DNA from: Alphaproteobacteria bacterium
GTDB taxonomy: Bacteria; Pseudomonadota; Alphaproteobacteria; Micropepsales; Micropepsaceae
Length of the DNA: 5,997 bases
Assembly: GCA_947373775.1 (NCBI GenBank)
Contig: CANBZE010000131.1
Location: forward strand, 1-5,997
Direction: 5' to 3'
This document shows positions 4,681-5,997 of this stretch, in pieces. Made by a program: the position numbers and the translations under genes. Under the pieces are notes generated by a model, which saw nothing but the letters and a program-made list of their open reading frames with translations, had not been told where the DNA came from and searched no databases. Position 1 is the first letter of the stretch; each line of letters begins with the position of its first letter.

Positions 4681-5997
4681 TTATGCGGTCTTGCGGACGC
4701 CGGCTTCTTCGATGGGGCCGTCATCTTCGGCGACCTTGGCCATCGGCTCGTTGGCGAGATCGGCTTCCAGGCCAAACTCCTTGAGCTTGCGATAGAGGGT
4801 CGAGCGGCCAATGCCGAGGCGGCGGGCCACTTCCGACATGTGGCCGTCATAACGGGCGATGGCCATGCGGATGATTTCCGATTCCATTTCCTCGAACTTG
4901 CGGATGTGACCGGCGGTGTCCGTGGCGTTCAGCGCATAGGCCGATGCGGCGGGCAGGGCGGGGGCGCTGTGGCCACCGGCAGACGCTGCCGCCGGGGCCT
5001 GGTTCTGGCGCACAACGGTGTCCACGCCCATCGCCGCGGCGATCTGCGGGAAGTCGCACACATCCAGCAACTGGCCGTCGCACAGCACGACGGCGCGGAA
5101 GATGGTGTTTTCCAGCTGGCGGACATTGCCCGGCCAGCTGAATTTTTCCAGCAGCTGGCTGGCCTGGGTGGTCAGGCCCGAAACCGCCTTGTTCTCTTCG
5201 GCCGCAAAACGCTCGATGAAGTGACGCGCCAAGGGCGCGATGTCGCCGGTGCGGTCGCGCAAGGCAGGCACCAGCACAGGGAACACGTTCAGGCGGTAAT
5301 ACAGGTCTTCGCGGAAGGTACCTTCGCGGGCCATGGCGCCCAGATCGCGGTTGGTGGCGGCGACGATGCGCACATCCACTTTCACCGGGCGCTTGGAGCC
5401 GACCGGATCGACTTCGCCTTCCTGCAGGGCGCGCAGCAGCTTGACCTGCATGTCCAGGCGCAGCTCGCCGATTTCGTCCAGGAACAGAGTGCCGCCATCG
5501 GCTTCCTGGAACTTGCCCAGATGCTTGTCGGAGGCGCCGGTGAAGGAGCCCTTCTCATGGCCGAACAGGATGCTTTCGATCAGGTTTTCCGGGATCGCGC
5601 CGCAGTTCACGGTCACGAACGGCTTGCCCGAGCGGGCGCTGCTGCCCTGGATGGCGCGGGCGATCAGTTCCTTGCCGGCACCGCTTTCGCCTTCGATCAG
5701 GACCGGGATGTCGGACTGGGCGGCGCGGATGCCCAGGCGAAACACCTGCTTCATTTCCTGCGAGGTGGCGACCAGGTCGTCGAAGGTGAGCTTGTTGTCC
5801 TGCTTCTTCTTCAGCTGCTTCACTTCACCCGACAGGGTGCCGATCTTGAGCTGGTTGCGGATGGAGACGGCGATGCGCTCCGGGCTGGCCGGCTTGACCA
5901 GGAAATCGTTGGCGCCCGCGCGCATGGCTTCCACGGCCGAATCGATGCCGCCCTTGGCGGTCAGCACGATCACGGGCAGGTCGGGGTTGGTGGGACG
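4681..5997 (-). CDS. Sigma-54-dependent response regulator (NtrC type), 5' end cut by window edge
   Basis: Transcription activator that uses ATP hydrolysis to open sigma-54 RNA polymerase promoters when its receiver is phosphorylated by a partner histidine kinase. The visible 438 residues begin inside the receiver (PVIVLTA with the conserved Thr at 13, LVKPAS with Lys at 35); the phosphorylated Asp and the start lie outside the window, so roughly 70 residues are missing. The AAA+ domain follows: Walker A GESGAGKE (103-110), the sigma-54 contact loop GSFTGA (150-155, usually GAFTGA), Walker B GGTLFLDE (168-175), FREDLYYRLNVFP (arginine-finger region, about 228-240), and PGNVRQLEN (289-297). 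An Ala/Pro-rich linker (about 325-350) leads to a Fis-type helix-turn-helix, MSEVARRLGIGRSTLYRKL (387-405), then an acidic tail. A GTG codon at 5971-5973 within the frame is an internal valine, not the start. Target genes and the partner kinase are not visible. Confidence 0.95.
   Translation of the reverse strand, partial: RPTNPDLPVIVLTAKGGIDSAVEAMRAGANDFLVKPASPERIAVSIRNQLKIGTLSGEVKQLKKKQDNKLTFDDLVATSQEMKQVFRLGIRAAQSDIPVLIEGESGAGKELIARAIQGSSARSGKPFVTVNCGAIPENLIESILFGHEKGSFTGASDKHLGKFQEADGGTLFLDEIGELRLDMQVKLLRALQEGEVDPVGSKRPVKVDVRIVAATNRDLGAMAREGTFREDLYYRLNVFPVLVPALRDRTGDIAPLARHFIERFAAEENKAVSGLTTQASQLLEKFSWPGNVRQLENTIFRAVVLCDGQLLDVCDFPQIAAAMGVDTVVRQNQAPAAASAGGHSAPALPAASAYALNATDTAGHIRKFEEMESEIIRMAIARYDGHMSEVARRLGIGRSTLYRKLKEFGLEADLANEPMAKVAEDDGPIEEAGVRKTA

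Overview
The window is a compact, GC-rich stretch of bacterial chromosome. By hand counts of sample lines it is roughly 60-70% GC, except for one gene. The gene content points to an alphaproteobacterium: a GapR/DUF2312 nucleoid protein, a DUF1036 secreted protein, a COG3931-type N-formylglutamate amidohydrolase homologue, and a promoter-like element matching the alphaproteobacterial housekeeping pattern. I cannot name the genus from sequence alone.

Left block (1-1795, minus strand): a pyruvate kinase gene runs off the left edge and lacks only its last residues. It is preceded on the same strand by a small secreted DUF1036 protein, and the two are probably cotranscribed. A 65-base divergent gap (1796-1860) follows. 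It carries a promoter candidate so close to the next gene that the transcript may be leaderless.

Middle block (1861-4624, plus strand): an N-formylglutamate amidohydrolase family protein, gapR, a Tat-exported GH29 alpha-L-fucosidase, and a barstar-like protein that starts 4 bases after the fucosidase stop. An extended hairpin fills the gapR-fucosidase gap and pairs the fucosidase Shine-Dalgarno sequence. The barstar-like gene is about 52% GC, clearly lower than its neighbours, and no ribonuclease partner is visible.

Right block (4681-5997, minus strand): a sigma-54-dependent response regulator of the NtrC type runs off the right edge. Most of its receiver domain is missing; the AAA+ domain and Fis-type HTH are complete. 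It converges on the barstar-like gene, and a strong hairpin with U-tracts on both strands (4631-4660) separates them and can serve both.

Most of the window is ordinary housekeeping content. The fucosidase and barstar-like genes look like accessory cargo next to a chromosomal core block. The best leads are the sequestered fucosidase ribosome binding site and the orphan, compositionally distinct barstar homologue. I see no tRNA, rRNA, CRISPR array, insertion sequence or attachment site, and no gene-free stretch longer than 65 bases.
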